Part shown: in pieces, positions 62,904 through 64,000 of the stretch
How positions within the stretch are numbered: the first letter of the stretch is position 1
Layout: each line of letters begins with the position of its first letter
Source of the DNA: Rariglobus hedericola
GTDB lineage: Bacteria > Verrucomicrobiota > Verrucomicrobiia > Opitutales > Opitutaceae
Assembly (NCBI RefSeq): GCF_007559335.1
Contig: NZ_VMBG01000001.1
Coordinates: forward strand, 2,170,001 to 2,234,000
Direction: 5' to 3'
DNA: 64,000 nt
Notes under the pieces: model-generated
Told to the model about the DNA's origin: nothing
The model's database searches: none
The model's input: only the letters and a program-made list of their open reading frames with translations
Made by a program: the position numbers and the translations under genes

Positions 62904-63953
62904 TCAAGTCATGCGATCAAAGGCATCCAGGGTGACTTCGCCGCTTAGTGACTCACCCGCGAGATAACGCCGCAGATTCTCCAAAGCATGCTCTCCGCAG
63001 AGCGGATACGTCTCGAGCGTCGGTCCCGCGATGTGCGGGGACAACATGATTCCCGGTGCCGTGCGCAGCGGATAATCCACCGGCATCGGTTCGCGATGAA
63101 ACACATCCAGCCCGATGCGCAGCCGTCCGGTCGCGGCCTCGGCCAGCAACGCGTCTTCGCTTACGATCTCACCACGCCCCACATTCACAAAAATCGCGTC
63201 GTCTTCGAGCAAGCGCAGAACCCGCGCATCCACCGATGCACGATTTTCAGCTGTGAGGCTTTCACAACAAATCATCACCTCACTGGAACCATACAATTCG
63301 TCCAGGCTCCTGCAGGGCTCCACCCCGTGACCGGCCATAAACGCCGGCGGCACACCATGCGAATACGCTCGAATGACCGCCGGCTTGAAGGGCGCCAGCA
63401 TCGTCGCGATTTCCCGCGCAATCGCCCCGAAACCATGCAGGCCTACCCGCCGGCCGCGCAACGCGCGCGTGCGGAGCCGCCGCACTTGATCCACCGTCCA
63501 TCCGCCGCGCTGCATCGCTTCGGGCCACGAACCGGCTCCACGCAGCAGCGCTAGCGTCATCAGCATCGCATGCTCGGCGATGGTGTGGTTGATCGACGAA
63601 CCCCAGTTCGTAGCACGCACGCCGCGCAGGAAAGCCTCGCGCGTCAGCAGCGATTTCAGCGAGCCCGTGATGTGGCATATATACTTTAAAGAAAACTCCG
63701 GCGACATCACCCAGTCCGCCGGCAGTCGCTTCGCACTCCATGCCGTAACGACAACGGTCGGCCGCCACTCGCACAACATCCGCGCCCAGCCCTCGGGGCC
63801 CGCCGCGTCGGTATCGATATACGAACACACGTGGTCTCCAAACTCCTCCCATCGCAGGCCAGGCAAAAACAGCGCCTGCTCCCTTGTGGTAAACGCGAAG
63901 AGAATACGCTCCGTCGCCACGGCCGGTGCGCAGATTTCGGCGAGTGGCTTCAT
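62904..63953 (-). CDS. D-isomer-specific 2-hydroxyacid dehydrogenase
   Basis: 349 aa. The NAD-binding half shows GRRVGLHGFGAIAREIATML (GxGxxx(G/A) Rossmann turn). Catalytic positions fit the family: Arg in CESLTAENRASVD-type context, VNVGRGEIVSEDALL, LDVFHREPMP (Glu) and MLSPHIAGPT (His). It oxidises or reduces a 2-hydroxy/2-keto acid, probably a sugar acid given the neighbours, though the substrate is not predictable. The start at 63953 is 47 bp from the window end, so its upstream context is unseen. It is the first visible gene of the minus-strand block. Confidence 0.9.
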   Translation of the reverse strand: MKPLAEICAPAVATERILFAFTTREQALFLPGLRWEEFGDHVCSYIDTDAAGPEGWARMLCEWRPTVVVTAWSAKRLPADWVMSPEFSLKYICHITGSLKSLLTREAFLRGVRATNWGSSINHTIAEHAMLMTLALLRGAGSWPEAMQRGGWTVDQVRRLRTRALRGRRVGLHGFGAIAREIATMLAPFKPAVIRAYSHGVPPAFMAGHGVEPCRSLDELYGSSEVMICCESLTAENRASVDARVLRLLEDDAIFVNVGRGEIVSEDALLAEAATGRLRIGLDVFHREPMPVDYPLRTAPGIMLSPHIAGPTLETYPLCGEHALENLRRYLAGESLSGEVTLDAFDRMT

Positions 63954-64000
63954 GGGTGTGCAGCCATCCGGCGTTTCAGTTGATCAAAATACAGTGAGCG

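Overview
The window looks like a piece of a GC-rich Verrucomicrobiota chromosome, most likely from an Opitutaceae-type polysaccharide degrader. Pointers are six PEP-CTERM proteins, several made of autotransporter-type beta-strand repeats; several verrucomicrobial-style LacI regulators; prepilin-like proteins with an [H]xxG/DGHV tail; very large pilin-like secreted proteins; and many secreted glycoside hydrolases and esterases. The taxonomic call is an inference from these families. No rRNA, CRISPR array, integrase or insertion sequence was seen. One tRNA is present.

Layout. 1-3.9 kb is housekeeping transport on the minus strand: a truncated ABC exporter coupled to a small secreted protein, an MgtE magnesium channel and an MscS channel. 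4.0-15.3 kb holds a GntR/LacI hybrid regulator divergent from a plus-strand run of a PEP-CTERM protein, a 1209-aa GspK-like pilin-like protein, a small secreted partner, a vWA-like membrane protein and a clan-A glycosidase, ending in a strong terminator. 15.4-27.0 kb is an alpha-mannoside locus: SASA-type O-acetylesterase, GH92, PEP-CTERM proteins, a LamG-fold protein, GH38, and a LacI regulator divergent from GH38. 27.0-29.9 kb is a MarR - HPP - ClC transport unit. 29.9-38.9 kb is mostly core: tRNA(CAU), a kinase-fold-like orphan, gnd, a NarL-type two-component pair followed by an ice-binding-domain autotransporter, and DoxX. 38.9-54.7 kb is a second accessory stretch: a second copy of the giant pilin-like/partner pair, tandem GH5-CBM6-ricin enzymes, LacI, PEP-CTERM, pseudopilin and a GH50-like enzyme. 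54.7-64 kb is a third: pseudopilin, LacI, two NodB/DUF2334-like proteins, a CE2-like esterase, two PEP-CTERM proteins and a 2-hydroxyacid dehydrogenase.

The recurring theme is a package of LacI-type regulator, PEP-CTERM surface protein, prepilin-like protein and secreted carbohydrate-active enzymes, present in three or four versions. In the last package, four promoters carry the same inverted repeat with a CTAC-NN-GTAG core 45-75 bp upstream of their start codons. This predicts a local regulon for the LacI protein encoded among them. Other operator-like palindromes lie beside the GntR/LacI hybrid, the GH38/LacI divergence, the MarR operon, the PEP-CTERM gene at 19.9 kb and the GH50-like gene. 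The most system-like novelty is the duplicated cassette of giant GspK-like pilin-like protein plus small secreted partner (6.8-12.6 kb and 38.9-43.3 kb). It may be a verrucomicrobial surface or secretion device tied to glycan use, but that function is inferred.
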